Shown here piece by piece: positions 51,150-60,019 of a DNA stretch of 64,000 bases. The stretch spans positions 70,910 to 134,909 of the forward strand of contig CP070671.1 in NCBI GenBank assembly GCA_020351875.1, read 5' to 3'. The notes under the pieces are model-generated. The model ran no database searches. It was not told where the DNA came from and saw only the letters and a list, made by a program, of their open reading frames with translations. The first letter of the stretch is position 1. The number at the start of each line of letters is the position of its first letter. Origin of the DNA: Chromatiales bacterium. GTDB taxonomy: Bacteria; Pseudomonadota; Gammaproteobacteria; Steroidobacterales; GCA-2729495. The translations under genes and the position numbers were made by a program.

Positions 51150-51262
51150 CTAAAGTGCAGTGTGGCTCTGTCGGGGCACGGATGCAGGACCACAGCAAAG
51201 GATCGGCGTAAGACCGATGGGGCGACCGGACCGCAAGCTTCCAAGCTACCGGGGGAGTCGTC
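51150..51262 (+). promoter_or_regulatory. Possible structured leader of the hydrogenase operon
   Basis: Two hairpins precede the small-subunit gene. The first has ATCGG/CCGAT (51202-51206 with 51214-51218) capped by a C-GTAA-G GNRA tetraloop with a bulged A. The second has AAGCTT-CC-AAGCT inside CCGG/CCGG (51226-51229 with 51249-51252). The right CCGG overlaps GGGGGAG (51251-51257), the ribosome site 5 bases before the ATG, so pairing could hide it. The CACAGCAAAGG before the first hairpin resembles the start of the GEMM-I (c-di-GMP-I) core, but the expected ACGCAAAGC is not present, so identity is open. Confidence 0.4.
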
Positions 51263-52354
51263 ATGCCTGTCCAAGAAACGTTCTACGAGGTGATGCGCCG
51301 TCACGGCATCACGCGCCGTAGTTTCCTGAAATTCTGCAGTCTCACAGCAGCCGGCCTGGGGCTCGGGCCCGAGTTCGCGGGCAAGCTGGCCCACGCGCTG
51401 GAGAACAAGCCACGCACGCCGGTGATCTGGCTGCACGGCCTGGAATGCACCTGCTGCACGGAGTCGTTTATCCGCTCCGGCAACCCGCTGGCCGGCGACG
51501 TGGTGCTGTCGATGATTTCGCTGGACTACGACGACACGCTGATGGCCGCGGCGGGTCACCAGGCAGAGGAACTCCTCGAGCAGACCATCGAGAAATACGA
51601 CGGCCAGTACATCCTCGCCTGCGAAGGCAATCCGCCCCTGAACGAAGACGGCATGTACTGCATCCAGGGCGGCCGGCCGTATGTCGAGAAACTGCGACAC
51701 ATGGCCGATCACTGCAAGGCAATTATCGCGTGGGGGTCCTGCGCGTCATGGGGCTGCGTGCAGGCCGCGCGGCCCAACCCGACCCGGGCCACCCCCATCC
51801 ACAAGGTCATCCTCGACAAGCCCATCGTGAAAGTGCCCGGTTGCCCGCCCATCGCCGAGGTCATGACCGGGGTGATCACCTACATGATCGCCTTCGACGA
51901 TCTGCCTGAGCTGGACCGCCAGGGCCGGCCGAAGATGTTTTACAGCCAGCGGCTGCACGACAAGTGCTATCGCCGGCCCCACTTCGACGCCGGGCAGTTC
52001 GTCGAGCGCTTCGACGACGAAGGAGCGCGCAGGGGCTACTGCCTGTACAAGGTGGGCTGCAAGGGCCCCACTACCTACAACGCGTGCTCCACCATCGAGT
52101 GGAACGGCGGTCTGTCCTGGCCGGTGAAGTCCGGGCACGGGTGCCTGGGCTGCGCGGAGGACAATTTCTGGGACAAGGGCTCGTTCTACAGCGCGGTCAC
52201 AGACTTCGGCGTCCTGGGGGATGTAGAGGCTGACGCCGACCGCGTCGGCGCCATCCTGGCAGGCGCAGCGGCCATCGGTGTCGCGGCGCACGCAGCCGTC
52301 TCCGTAGCGAGTCATCTGTCGGGTTCGAAGCAGGGGAGCAAGGAAAATGGCTAA
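51263..52354 (+). CDS. hoxK: [NiFe] hydrogenase small subunit, oxygen-tolerant group 1d type
   Basis: A 363-residue precursor with a Tat signal (ITRRSFLKF, Arg18-Arg19) cleaved near residue 45. Cluster ligands: Cys62, Cys64, Cys65 (ECTCC), Cys160 and Cys165 (GSCASWGC), Cys194 (VPGCPP). Subtracting 45 gives 17, 19, 20, 115, 120 and 149, exactly the Ralstonia HoxK numbering. Cys19 and Cys120 equivalents are the extra ligands of the 4Fe-3S proximal cluster. The medial and distal cluster region is HDKCYRR...GCLGC. A C-terminal helix ([20 protein letters not shown]) anchors it. It is the electron-transfer half of a membrane-bound H2-uptake enzyme. Confidence 0.95.
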   Translation: MPVQETFYEVMRRHGITRRSFLKFCSLTAAGLGLGPEFAGKLAHALENKPRTPVIWLHGLECTCCTESFIRSGNPLAGDVVLSMISLDYDDTLMAAAGHQAEELLEQTIEKYDGQYILACEGNPPLNEDGMYCIQGGRPYVEKLRHMADHCKAIIAWGSCASWGCVQAARPNPTRATPIHKVILDKPIVKVPGCPPIAEVMTGVITYMIAFDDLPELDRQGRPKMFYSQRLHDKCYRRPHFDAGQFVERFDDEGARRGYCLYKVGCKGPTTYNACSTIEWNGGLSWPVKSGHGCLGCAEDNFWDKGSFYSAVTDFGVLGDVEADADRVGAILAGAAAIGVAAHAAVSVASHLSGSKQGSKENG

Positions 52355-54143
52355 GACTGTCAGTGCCAACGGCTTTGACCTGGACGACAGCGGCCAGCGC
52401 GTCGTCGTCGACCCGATCTGCCGCATCGAGGGCCACCTGCGCATCGAGGTGAACCTCGACGAAGCCAATACCATCCGCAACGCCGTATCCACCGGCAACA
52501 TGTGGCGCGGCCTGGAAGTCATCCTGAAGGGCCGTGACCCGCGCGACGCCTGGGCCTTCACAGAGAGGATCTGCGGCGTCTGCACGGGTGTGCACGCGCT
52601 GGTCTCCTGCCGCGCGGTGGAAGACGCGCTCGGCATCCCGATCCCGGCGAATGCCAACTCGATCCGCAACCTGATGATGCTGGCGCAGTACACGCAGGAT
52701 CACCTGGTGCATTTCTATCATTTGCACGCACTGGACTGGGTGGACGTCACAAGCGCACTGCAGGCGAACCCGCGGCAAACCTCGGCGCTGATGCAAAGCA
52801 TTTCCAACTGGCCGAAGTCTTCGCCAGGCTACTTCAGCGATGTGCAAAACAAACTGAAGCGTTTCGTCGAGTCGGGACAACTCGGGCCCTTCGCCAACGC
52901 CTACTGGGGCAGCCCTGCCTACAAGCTGCCGCCGGAAGCCAACCTGATGGCAGTGGCGCATTACCTGGAGGCGCTGGATTTCCAGAAGGAGATCGTCAAG
53001 ATCCACACCATCTTCGGCGGCCGCAACCCGCACCCGAACTGGCTCGTCGGCGGCATGCCCTGCTCCATCAACGTCAACGACACGGGCGCAGTCGGCGCGG
53101 TGAACATGGTCTGGCTGAACCAGGTTTCCGACATCATCAACCAGGCCATTGCCTTCGTGGACCAGGTCTACATCCCCGACCTGAAGGCCATCGCCGCCAT
53201 CTACAAGGGCTGGGGCTACGGTGCGGGCCTGGCCGGCAAGAATATGCTGGCCTACGGGGAATTCCCGGCCTACGCCAATGATTTCTCCAACGACAGCCTG
53301 ATGCTGCCGGGGGGCGCGATCATCAACGGCGACCTGTCGACGGTTTACGACGTGGACGTGCGGAACCCGGAGGAGATCCAGGAATTCGTGACCCACTCCT
53401 GGTACGACTACCCCGGCAATTCCGACGGCGGTCTGCATCCCTGGGACGGCGTCACCGAGCCGCGTTTCGAACTCGGACCGAATGCGAAGGGCACCAGGAC
53501 CAACATCGAGGCGCTGGACGAGGGAGCCAAGTATTCCTGGCTCAAGGCCCCGCGCTGGCGTGGCAACGCGATGGAGGTCGGCCCGCTGTCACGCTTCGTG
53601 ATTGCCTACGCGCGTGGCCGGGAGGACGTGAAGGAACTCGTGGACTCGACCCTCCGCGACCTGGACCTGCCGCTGACGGCCCTGTTCTCCACCCTCGGGC
53701 GCACCGCGGCCCGCGGGCTGGAGTGCACCTGGTCGGCGCACAAGATGCGCGAGGTCTTCGACAGCATGATGGCCAACATCAAGGCCGGCGACACGGCCAC
53801 GGCGAACATGGAGAAATGGGAACCCGAAACCTGGTCCGTGGACACCAAAGGTGTCGGCATCGGTGAAGCACCGCGTGGCGCGCTCGGGCACTGGATCCAC
53901 ATCAAGGACACGAAGCTGGAGAACTACCAGGCCATCGTGCCGACCACGTGGAATGCGTCCCCGCGGGACCCCGCGGGTAACATCGGCGCCTACGAAGCTG
54001 CCCTGCTCGGCACGCCGCTGGCCAACGCGGAGCAGCCACTGGAGATCCTGCGCACCATCCACAGCTTCGATCCGTGCCTGGCCTGCGCCAGCCACGTGAT
54101 GTCGCCGGACGGCCAGGAACTCGCCGTCGTCAAGTTGCGCTGA
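52347..54143 (+). CDS. hoxG: [NiFe] hydrogenase large subunit
   Basis: A 598-residue catalytic subunit that starts 8 bases inside the small-subunit gene. L1 motif [12 protein letters not shown] near residue 75 and L2 motif DPCLACASH (Cys577, Cys580, His583) supply the four cysteines of the NiFe(CN)2CO site. The 15 residues after His583 ([15 protein letters not shown]) are the C-terminal extension that the HupD-type protease would remove. With the 4Fe-3S small subunit and the cytochrome b it forms the periplasm-facing H2 oxidation complex. Length and motifs are usual for group 1. Confidence 0.96.
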   Translation: MAKTVSANGFDLDDSGQRVVVDPICRIEGHLRIEVNLDEANTIRNAVSTGNMWRGLEVILKGRDPRDAWAFTERICGVCTGVHALVSCRAVEDALGIPIPANANSIRNLMMLAQYTQDHLVHFYHLHALDWVDVTSALQANPRQTSALMQSISNWPKSSPGYFSDVQNKLKRFVESGQLGPFANAYWGSPAYKLPPEANLMAVAHYLEALDFQKEIVKIHTIFGGRNPHPNWLVGGMPCSINVNDTGAVGAVNMVWLNQVSDIINQAIAFVDQVYIPDLKAIAAIYKGWGYGAGLAGKNMLAYGEFPAYANDFSNDSLMLPGGAIINGDLSTVYDVDVRNPEEIQEFVTHSWYDYPGNSDGGLHPWDGVTEPRFELGPNAKGTRTNIEALDEGAKYSWLKAPRWRGNAMEVGPLSRFVIAYARGREDVKELVDSTLRDLDLPLTALFSTLGRTAARGLECTWSAHKMREVFDSMMANIKAGDTATANMEKWEPETWSVDTKGVGIGEAPRGALGHWIHIKDTKLENYQAIVPTTWNASPRDPAGNIGAYEAALLGTPLANAEQPLEILRTIHSFDPCLACASHVMSPDGQELAVVKLR

Positions 54144-54157
54144 ACCGGAGGGTCACG

Positions 54158-54862
54158 ATGGCCACAGTGATGGAAACCAAGCACGCGCCGGAAAACCAGG
54201 CGGCGGTGTACGTGTTCGAGGCCCCTGTCCGGATCTGGCACTGGACGCATACCTTCAGCATCCTCGTGTGTGCAGCGACCGGTTACCTGATCGCGTACCC
54301 GCTGCCGAGCGTCGGCGGCGAAGCGAGCCAGCACTTCCTGATGGGTAACCTGAGGCTGATCCATTTCATCTCGTCCTATGTCTTCGCGATCGGCTTCGTG
54401 GTGCGCCTCTACTGGGCCTTTGTCGGCAACAGGTTCTCCCGCGAGCTGTTCTTGCCGCCCATATTCAAAGCCGCCTGGTGGGAGGGATTGTGGTACGAGC
54501 TGCGGTTCTACCTGTTCCTGACCCGGGAGCAGCGCAAGACGCCAGGTCACAATCCCATGGCCCAGATTGCGATGTGGTTGTTCAACGTGCTCCTCGGCCT
54601 GGTCATGATCGGGACCGGCTTCGCGCTGTATGGCGAGGGACTAGGGCTGGGCAGCTGGGCCGACCGGCTGTTCGGGTGGGTGATCCCCTTCTTCGGTGGC
54701 GCGCAGAACACGCGCATGTGGCACCTCATGGGCATGTGGCTGCTGATCGTTTTCGCGATCATCCACGTCTACATGGCGATTCGCGCCGATATCATCGGCC
54801 GGCAAAGCAGCGTCAGCACCATCATCAGCGGCTGGCGCACCTACAAGGACGACCTGCCGTAG
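54158..54862 (+). CDS. hoxZ: Ni/Fe-hydrogenase b-type cytochrome
   Basis: About 234 residues. It is a four-helix dihaem cytochrome: IWHWTHTFSILVCAATGYLI, LIHFISSYVFAIGFVVRLYW, IAMWLFNVLLGLVMIGTGFA and MWHLMGMWLLIVFAIIHVYM, with the His ligands in WHWTH, IHF, WHLM and IIHV. It passes electrons from H2 oxidation to the quinone pool and anchors the dimer. The ATG at 54158 has GGAGG 8 bases upstream. Length fits the HupC/HyaC/HoxZ family. Confidence 0.93.
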   Translation: MATVMETKHAPENQAAVYVFEAPVRIWHWTHTFSILVCAATGYLIAYPLPSVGGEASQHFLMGNLRLIHFISSYVFAIGFVVRLYWAFVGNRFSRELFLPPIFKAAWWEGLWYELRFYLFLTREQRKTPGHNPMAQIAMWLFNVLLGLVMIGTGFALYGEGLGLGSWADRLFGWVIPFFGGAQNTRMWHLMGMWLLIVFAIIHVYMAIRADIIGRQSSVSTIISGWRTYKDDLP

Positions 54863-55485
54863 TGGCCGACACGAACCTCTCCAGCATCCCGCCCGGCCAC
54901 TTCGAGGACCGCCAGTGGCACACCCTGGTGCTCGGGATCGGCAACGTGCTGTGGGCTGATGAAGGATTCGGCGTGCGCACCGTCGAGACCCTGCACGAGC
55001 GCTACTGCTTTCCCGAAGACGTCTGTGTCATGGACGGCGGCACGCAGGGCATCTTCCTGCTGCCGTGGGTCCGTTCGACGCAATCCTTGCTGATTTTCGA
55101 TGCGATCGACTTCGGCCTCGCGCCCGGGGAACTGCGGCTGATTCGCGATGATGCGGTGCCGCGTTTCATGGGCGCCAAGAAAGTCAGCATGCACCAGGCA
55201 GGCTTCCAGGAAGTGCTCGCGTCGGCCGCCCTTTCCGGGGACTATCCTGAACGCCTGGCGCTGATCGGCGTGCAGCCCGATACCCTGAATGATTACGGTG
55301 GCAGCCTGCGGCCGGCCGTGAAAGCGCGCATCCCCGAAGCGCTGGCGCTGGCGCTGGATGTACTGCGCGAGTGGGGTGTGGAGATACGCGAGCGCGAGTC
55401 CAGCCCGGGGGCTGCGGATGCCACCGGACCGGTTGCAATGAACATCCACGACTACGAGGCGGGCCGCCCTGAACATGGCCACTGA
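54862..55485 (+). CDS. hoxM: Hydrogenase maturation endopeptidase, HupD/HoxM-type
   Basis: About 207 residues. Family motif GIGNVLWADEGFGVRTVE with the metal-binding Glu/Asp, then DAIDFG with the Asp and SMHQAGF with the His that sense nickel in the precursor. It cleaves the C-terminal extension of the large subunit once nickel is inserted. Start is a GTG that shares one base with the cytochrome stop codon (54862). It carries an unusual ~20-residue N-terminal lead and ~20-residue C-terminal tail. Its end overlaps the next gene (55475-55485). Confidence 0.92.
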   Translation: MADTNLSSIPPGHFEDRQWHTLVLGIGNVLWADEGFGVRTVETLHERYCFPEDVCVMDGGTQGIFLLPWVRSTQSLLIFDAIDFGLAPGELRLIRDDAVPRFMGAKKVSMHQAGFQEVLASAALSGDYPERLALIGVQPDTLNDYGGSLRPAVKARIPEALALALDVLREWGVEIRERESSPGAADATGPVAMNIHDYEAGRPEHGH

Positions 55486-55915
55486 CAGCTATCACCCGCT
55501 GATCCAGAAGCTCTTCGACGAGTACGACTACGTCGAGATCGATGCCGGCAACCACGACGAGTTCGTCGCCCGACCCGGCATCACGGTGCTGTTCTTCGCT
55601 GGTGATCCCGAGCAACACCGCGAGGCTACCGATGTTGCGGTGATCCTGCCGGAACTCGTCAAGACCTTTGGTGGCCGGCTGCAGCCCGGCATCGTTGCCG
55701 ACTACCGGGGCGCGGGGATGGAATTGCAGCGCCGCTACGGCTTCAAGGCCTGGCCGACACTGGTATTCCTGCGCGAGGGTGGCTACCTGGGTGCCATCAG
55801 CCGGGTACAGAACTGGACAGACTACCTGCAGAGCACCGCGGAAATCGTTGGCCGGGAGCCGTCGCGGGCGCCGGGTTTCGAGATTCCCGTCGTCGTTTCC
55901 ACGGAACTCCACTGA
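55475..55915 (+). CDS. hoxO: HyaE/HupG/HoxO-type hydrogenase chaperone
   Basis: A 146-residue thioredoxin-fold protein without a CxxC pair: GITVLFFAGDPEQHREATDV, GIVADYRGAGMELQRRYGFK and AWPTLVFLREGGYLGAISRV are the HyaE/HupG family core. It is proposed to escort the Tat-signal-bearing small subunit before export. Its start overlaps hoxM by 11 bases. Followed after 7 bases by the HupH-type gene, the usual order of hoxO-hoxQ. Confidence 0.88.
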   Translation: MATDSYHPLIQKLFDEYDYVEIDAGNHDEFVARPGITVLFFAGDPEQHREATDVAVILPELVKTFGGRLQPGIVADYRGAGMELQRRYGFKAWPTLVFLREGGYLGAISRVQNWTDYLQSTAEIVGREPSRAPGFEIPVVVSTELH

Positions 55916-55922
55916 GACCGGC

Positions 55923-56786
55923 ATGGACTTCAAAGGCATACCAGTCGTCACGTTCGGTCCCGGCAGCCAGCCCGAGGAGGCCGACGGCGCGACCCTGTCC
56001 TACCTCGACATGCCGCGCGGCATGGACACTTACCGGCTCCCGGACATTCCGGCCGCCGACGATATCGCTCACCTCGGCGCGGCCCGCGACACGGTAGCGT
56101 GGCTGCGCAATGCGCTGCGCAACGCGGGCACGCAGCAACACGCCATTGCCGACCTCGGCGCGCTGGACCCGGCCAGCCGGGAGCTGGTGAACCAGGTACT
56201 CGGCGAAGGCGAAGTCAGCATCACCACCGCGGGGGCGCTGCGGGGGCGCACGCAGGAATCGGTGCTGGCGGGCGTGTGGCGCACCGTTTACTTCGACAAT
56301 CAGGAACGGGCCGTGGCAGACCTGCTGGAGGTGGCCGCGGTACCCCACTTGGTCGACGAGGCAGGCCATGGGCTGGAGACCGTCGACTGCAGTAGCGACG
56401 ACGTCCCGGCGGAGGTCATGAACGGCCTGCCGATCCTGGCGGAACTCGAAGCAGCCTGTGCGGACTATCGCCGCGAAGCCAAGGCGCATTCCATCAACCT
56501 GACACTGCTGCCGCTGTCGGACGCAGACGTGGAATTTCTCGACCAGCGCCTCGGCCGCGGGCCGGTCGACATCCTGTCGCGGTCCTACGGCAAGTGCCAG
56601 GTCACCAGCACCGCCGTCGCCAACGTCTGGTGGGTGCGTTACTACAACGCGATGAACACGCTGATCCTGAATACGCTGGAAGTCACAAAGGTACCGTCCG
56701 TGGTCGCCGCGGCGCCCGAAGATCTGCGCGACTCAGCGGTGCGCCTGGAAGACATCATCGAAACCTACCTGGAGGACGTCGGGTGA
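55923..56786 (+). CDS. hoxQ: HupH/HyaF/HoxQ-type hydrogenase assembly protein
   Basis: A 287-residue protein: VNQVLGEGEVSITT, ESVLAGVWRTVYFDNQERAV and PLSDADVEFLDQRLGRGPVD with LSRSYGKCQVTSTAVANVWW and YYNAMNTLILNTLEV match the HupH family. In Rhizobium and Ralstonia these proteins help complete the small subunit and are most needed for aerobic maturation. It precedes a rubredoxin gene, whose GTG overlaps its stop. Confidence 0.9.
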   Translation: MDFKGIPVVTFGPGSQPEEADGATLSYLDMPRGMDTYRLPDIPAADDIAHLGAARDTVAWLRNALRNAGTQQHAIADLGALDPASRELVNQVLGEGEVSITTAGALRGRTQESVLAGVWRTVYFDNQERAVADLLEVAAVPHLVDEAGHGLETVDCSSDDVPAEVMNGLPILAELEAACADYRREAKAHSINLTLLPLSDADVEFLDQRLGRGPVDILSRSYGKCQVTSTAVANVWWVRYYNAMNTLILNTLEVTKVPSVVAAAPEDLRDSAVRLEDIIETYLEDVG

Positions 56787-56992
56787 ACGCACCGGCTGCA
56801 GGTTCTCCCGTGCGGCGCCTCGCGGACGATGCGCGCATGGAGTGCCGCATTTGCTGGTATGTCTACGATCCCGCCGAGGGCGATGCGGAACAGCAGGTAC
56901 CGCCGGGCACGCCGTTCAGTGCGCTGCCCGGCGACTGGCGCTGCCCGCAGTGCGATGGCGACCCGGGCCTGTTCCTGCTGGTGGAGAACTGA
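56783..56992 (+). CDS. hoxR: Rubredoxin (HupI/HoxR-type)
   Basis: About 69 residues. Iron ligands are CRIC and CPQC, with the WYVYDPAEGDAEQQVPPGTP segment between. It begins at GTG 56783, overlapping the stop of the HupH gene; an ATG just before CRIC is a less likely start. In oxygen-tolerant hydrogenase operons this rubredoxin is needed for small-subunit maturation in air, probably by supporting the special proximal cluster. Its presence agrees with the cysteine pattern of the small subunit. Confidence 0.92.
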   Translation: MNAPAAGSPVRRLADDARMECRICWYVYDPAEGDAEQQVPPGTPFSALPGDWRCPQCDGDPGLFLLVEN

Positions 56993-57448
56993 ATGGCAAG
57001 CGTCGCGCAAATGGAAGCGCACTTTCGCAGGATCGGCGACACCAGCATGCGCGACCTGCCCATCTGCAACCCACGCCTGCAGGTCGAAGCCGTTGGCTTC
57101 CAGAGCTTTGGCCCCCATCAGCTGGGCGTCATGATCACGCCGTGGTTCATGAACCTGGTGCTGTTGCCGGGGACGGACGCCTGGGACGGCGCCGAGCAGG
57201 GTGCACGCTGCGACATCGACCTGCCGGCCGGCGAGTACGAGTTCACGGTCGCGCACGACGCAGCGCTGGGCACATCGCTGAGCGCCAGCCTGTTCAGTAC
57301 GGTGACAGACTTTCCCGACCAGGCGACGGCGCGGGACACTGCCACGGAAGTGCTGCGGCTCGTGCGCGAACCACAGAAAACCACCGCGCCCGCGAAACGC
57401 AAGCTTACCCGCCGCGCCTTGCTGCGCGGGGAGACGGCCCATGCATGA
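56993..57448 (+). CDS. hoxT: [NiFe] hydrogenase assembly chaperone, HybE/HupJ/HoxT family
   Basis: A 151-residue protein starting directly after the rubredoxin stop. MRDLPICNPRLQVEAVGF, then LGVMITPWFMNLVLLPG, and YEFTVAHDAALGTSLSASLF are the HybE-family core. It probably binds hydrogenase precursors during assembly. The C-terminal KRKLTRRALLRG is a basic tail that other family members have in part. The stop overlaps the hypA start by 8 bases. Confidence 0.9.
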   Translation: MASVAQMEAHFRRIGDTSMRDLPICNPRLQVEAVGFQSFGPHQLGVMITPWFMNLVLLPGTDAWDGAEQGARCDIDLPAGEYEFTVAHDAALGTSLSASLFSTVTDFPDQATARDTATEVLRLVREPQKTTAPAKRKLTRRALLRGETAHA

Positions 57449-57845
57449 GCTATCGGTTTGCTACGGCCTGCTGAGCCAGGTGGAACGCGTGGCACGAGAG
57501 CACGCGGCGACCGGCGTGACCCGCATCCTGTTGCAGGTCGGCCCGCTGTCCGGCGTGGAGCCCAGGCTGCTTCGCCGCGCGTGGCCCGTGGCTGCTGCGG
57601 GCAGCGTCGCGGCCAGCGCGATACTCGAAATCGAAGCCGCGGACATTCGCGTGCACTGCAGCCGCTGCGACGCCGAATCGGCGGCGACGGCCAACCGGCT
57701 GCTGTGCAGCGCCTGCGGGGACTACCGCACCCGCGTGATCAGTGGCGATGAACTAATATTAAAAACCCTGGAACTGGAGACTGCCCGTGTGCCTCGCAAT
57801 ACCGATGCAGGTCAAGAGCATCGACGAATTCACGGCGCGCTGTGA
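57441..57845 (+). CDS. hypA: HypA nickel-insertion protein
   Basis: A 134-residue protein. N-terminal Met-His-Glu (nickel site), central domain, and a zinc site CSRCDAESAATANRLLCSAC. The core ends with GDELILKTLELE, where most HypA proteins stop. Here about 20 further residues (ARVPRNTDAG...) run into and overlap hypC by 59 bases, an extension that may be an annotation-level oddity. It hands nickel to the large subunit with HypB. Confidence 0.9.
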   Translation: MHELSVCYGLLSQVERVAREHAATGVTRILLQVGPLSGVEPRLLRRAWPVAAAGSVAASAILEIEAADIRVHCSRCDAESAATANRLLCSACGDYRTRVISGDELILKTLELETARVPRNTDAGQEHRRIHGAL

Positions 57846-58047
57846 AGCCAAGGGCGTCGAGCGCGACGTCAACCTGTTCATGCTGCAGGACCCGACGCTG
57901 GCCGTAGGCGATCACGTGCTGGTGCACGTGGGCTACGCGATACAAAAGGTCTCGGCGGAAGATGCCGCGGCGGCCTGGGCGATCTTCGACGAGATGCTGG
58001 CGCCGGCAGAGGCCAGGGCCGCGCAGCTGGCAGGTACGGAGTCTTAA
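57787..58047 (+). CDS. hypC: HypC/HupF-type hydrogenase chaperone
   Basis: An 86-residue protein starting with (M)CLAIPMQVKSID, where Cys2 binds the Fe(CN)2CO precursor and the large subunit. VGDHVLVHVGYAIQKVSAED is the family's beta-barrel region. The GTG start lies inside hypA's extension. Normal length. Only one HypC-type gene is seen; a second, HoxL-like copy is absent. Confidence 0.92.
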   Translation: MCLAIPMQVKSIDEFTARCEAKGVERDVNLFMLQDPTLAVGDHVLVHVGYAIQKVSAEDAAAAWAIFDEMLAPAEARAAQLAGTES

Positions 58048-58050
58048 TTG

Positions 58051-58875
58051 ATGTGCACCACCTGCGGTTGCGGCGTTGACACCGACACCGTGCGGGTGGA
58101 TGGCAAGCTCGCGCCGGTCCGCGTTGATACCGAGGCGGTGACGGTGCTGGAAGGCCTGCTGGCCGACAATGACGCCCAGGCCGCCCGCAACCGGGCGCAC
58201 TTCGACCAGCATGACGTGCTGGCCGTGAACCTGATGTCGTCGCCCGGCGCCGGCAAGACCGCGCTGCTGGAAGCCACCATCCAGGCCCTCGGCGACGAAC
58301 TGCGCATCGCGGTGATCGAGGGCGACCTGGAAACCGAGAACGACGCGGCGCGTATTCGCCGCCACGGCGTGCCGGCGATCCAGGTTACGACCGGAAACGC
58401 CTGCCACCTGGACGCGGACATGGTGCACGAGGCACTGCACCGGCTGAGGCTGAGCGACGTGGACCTGCTGTTCGTCGAGAACGTCGGCAACCTCGTCTGC
58501 CCGGCAAGCTTTGACCTCGGGCAACATCGCAATGTCACGCTGCTGTCCGTGCCGGAAGGCGATGACAAGCCGGCCAAGTACCCGGTGATATTTCGCGCCG
58601 CGGACCTGGTGCTGCTGACCAAGCAGGACCTGGCACCGGTGATGCCGGAATTCAGCGGTGAACGTGCGGCCGACGCAGTGCGGTCGCTGGCATCCACCGC
58701 ACCGGTGCATGGCGTGTCAGTCAAGACTGGCGACGGCCTGGCAGACTGGTGCGCCTGGCTGCGCGCGGAATACCGGGCGCAGCAGGTGCGGCGTCGCGAC
58801 GGCAGCACGGTCCGGCCCCGCGTGCAACCGGACGGCGCACGGCTGCACGCCGCCGCCGGGGGCGCGCGGTCGTGA
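58051..58875 (+). CDS. hypB: HypB GTPase
   Basis: About 274 residues. MCTTCGCG is the N-terminal nickel motif of the CXXCGC type, followed by a short linker with no His-rich stretch, then the P-loop SSPGAGKT, IEGDLETE and the guanine-specificity LTKQDL. It inserts nickel into the large subunit with HypA. The start ATG 58051 is preferred to a TTG three bases earlier. The ~25-residue C-terminal tail (RRDGSTVRPRV...) is longer than usual and overlaps hypD. Confidence 0.93.
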   Translation: MCTTCGCGVDTDTVRVDGKLAPVRVDTEAVTVLEGLLADNDAQAARNRAHFDQHDVLAVNLMSSPGAGKTALLEATIQALGDELRIAVIEGDLETENDAARIRRHGVPAIQVTTGNACHLDADMVHEALHRLRLSDVDLLFVENVGNLVCPASFDLGQHRNVTLLSVPEGDDKPAKYPVIFRAADLVLLTKQDLAPVMPEFSGERAADAVRSLASTAPVHGVSVKTGDGLADWCAWLRAEYRAQQVRRRDGSTVRPRVQPDGARLHAAAGGARS

Positions 58876-59996
58876 CCGACATCGCCAAACAAGCACTGGC
58901 CCGGCTGCGAGAACTGCCGCTGCCGGACAACGTGCGAATCATGAACGTGTGCGGCGGCCACGAGCGCGCAATCACGATGGCCGGCTTGCGGGGCGTGCTG
59001 CCCGGCAATGTCGAACTCATCCCGGGTCCAGGGTGCCCGGTGTGCATCTGTCCGGAAGAAGACGTGTACGAAGCGATTCAGATCGCGCGTCACGAACCGG
59101 TGACGTTAGTGGCCTTCGGCGACATGTTGCGCGTGCCGGTGAACGCCCCCCGGCGCGAACCGCGGTCGCTGGAGCAGGCCAAGGCCGCCGGGGCGGACAT
59201 CCGGCCCATTGCGAGCCCGATGGAAGCACGGCAGCTGGCGCTCGACGATCCGGACCGGCGCGTCGTGTTTTTCGCCGCGGGCTTTGAAACCACCACGGCC
59301 CCGGTCGCCGCGATGCTGGCCGAAGGCATACCGGACAATCTCCTGATACTGCTGTCGGGCCGGCTGACCTGGCCGGCCGTCGCGATGCTGCTGGAATCCG
59401 GCCAGCCTGGTTTCCAGACCCTGATCGCACCGGGCCACGTCTCCACCGTGATGGGGCCGGAAGAATGGGAATTCGTGGCGACACAACACGGCATACCCGC
59501 CGCGATTGCCGGCTTCAGGCCTGACACCTTGCTGGCCGCCATGTACTCGGTGTTGCACCAGTACGCAGAAGGCCGTCCCGTACTGGAGAACTGCTACCCG
59601 GAAGTGGTGCGACCCGGTGGCAACCCGACGGCACGCCGGCAACTGGAACAGACCATGGACGTGGTGGACGCGAACTGGCGCGGGGTCGGCGTGATTCCAA
59701 CATCGGGCTTCGCGCTCAAAGAGCGCTACGCCGCGCACGACGCCCGCAAAGTGCTGCCGGATTACGCCGACGATTCACGCAAGCGCGTGGGTGAAATGCC
59801 GCCGGGCTGCGACTGCGCCCGCGTAGTGCTCGGGCAGATCTATCCCAACGAATGCCGGCTTTACGGCGCCGCCTGCACACCGCGCAAGCCGGTGGGCCCG
59901 TGCATGGTCTCCGACGAAGGTGCATGCCGCATCTGGTGGTCAGGCGGCGTGCGCGAGAACGTGCATACCGCCGACCGCCAGGCTGCCGGCCGCTGA
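58872..59996 (+). CDS. hypD: HypD Fe-S scaffold for Fe(CN)2CO assembly
   Basis: About 374 residues from a GTG overlapping hypB's stop. MNVCGGHE, GPGCPVCICPEED, GFETTTAP, APGHVSTV and the 4Fe-4S-binding C-terminal CDCARVVLGQIYPNECRLYG...GPCMVSDEGAC are all present. HypD, with HypC, holds the iron while cyanide groups from HypE are attached. Order hypB-hypD-hypF-hypE. Confidence 0.94.
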   Translation: MTDIAKQALARLRELPLPDNVRIMNVCGGHERAITMAGLRGVLPGNVELIPGPGCPVCICPEEDVYEAIQIARHEPVTLVAFGDMLRVPVNAPRREPRSLEQAKAAGADIRPIASPMEARQLALDDPDRRVVFFAAGFETTTAPVAAMLAEGIPDNLLILLSGRLTWPAVAMLLESGQPGFQTLIAPGHVSTVMGPEEWEFVATQHGIPAAIAGFRPDTLLAAMYSVLHQYAEGRPVLENCYPEVVRPGGNPTARRQLEQTMDVVDANWRGVGVIPTSGFALKERYAAHDARKVLPDYADDSRKRVGEMPPGCDCARVVLGQIYPNECRLYGAACTPRKPVGPCMVSDEGACRIWWSGGVRENVHTADRQAAGR

Positions 59997-60019
59997 TAGC
60001 CGCGCGAGAGGCACGGCCC

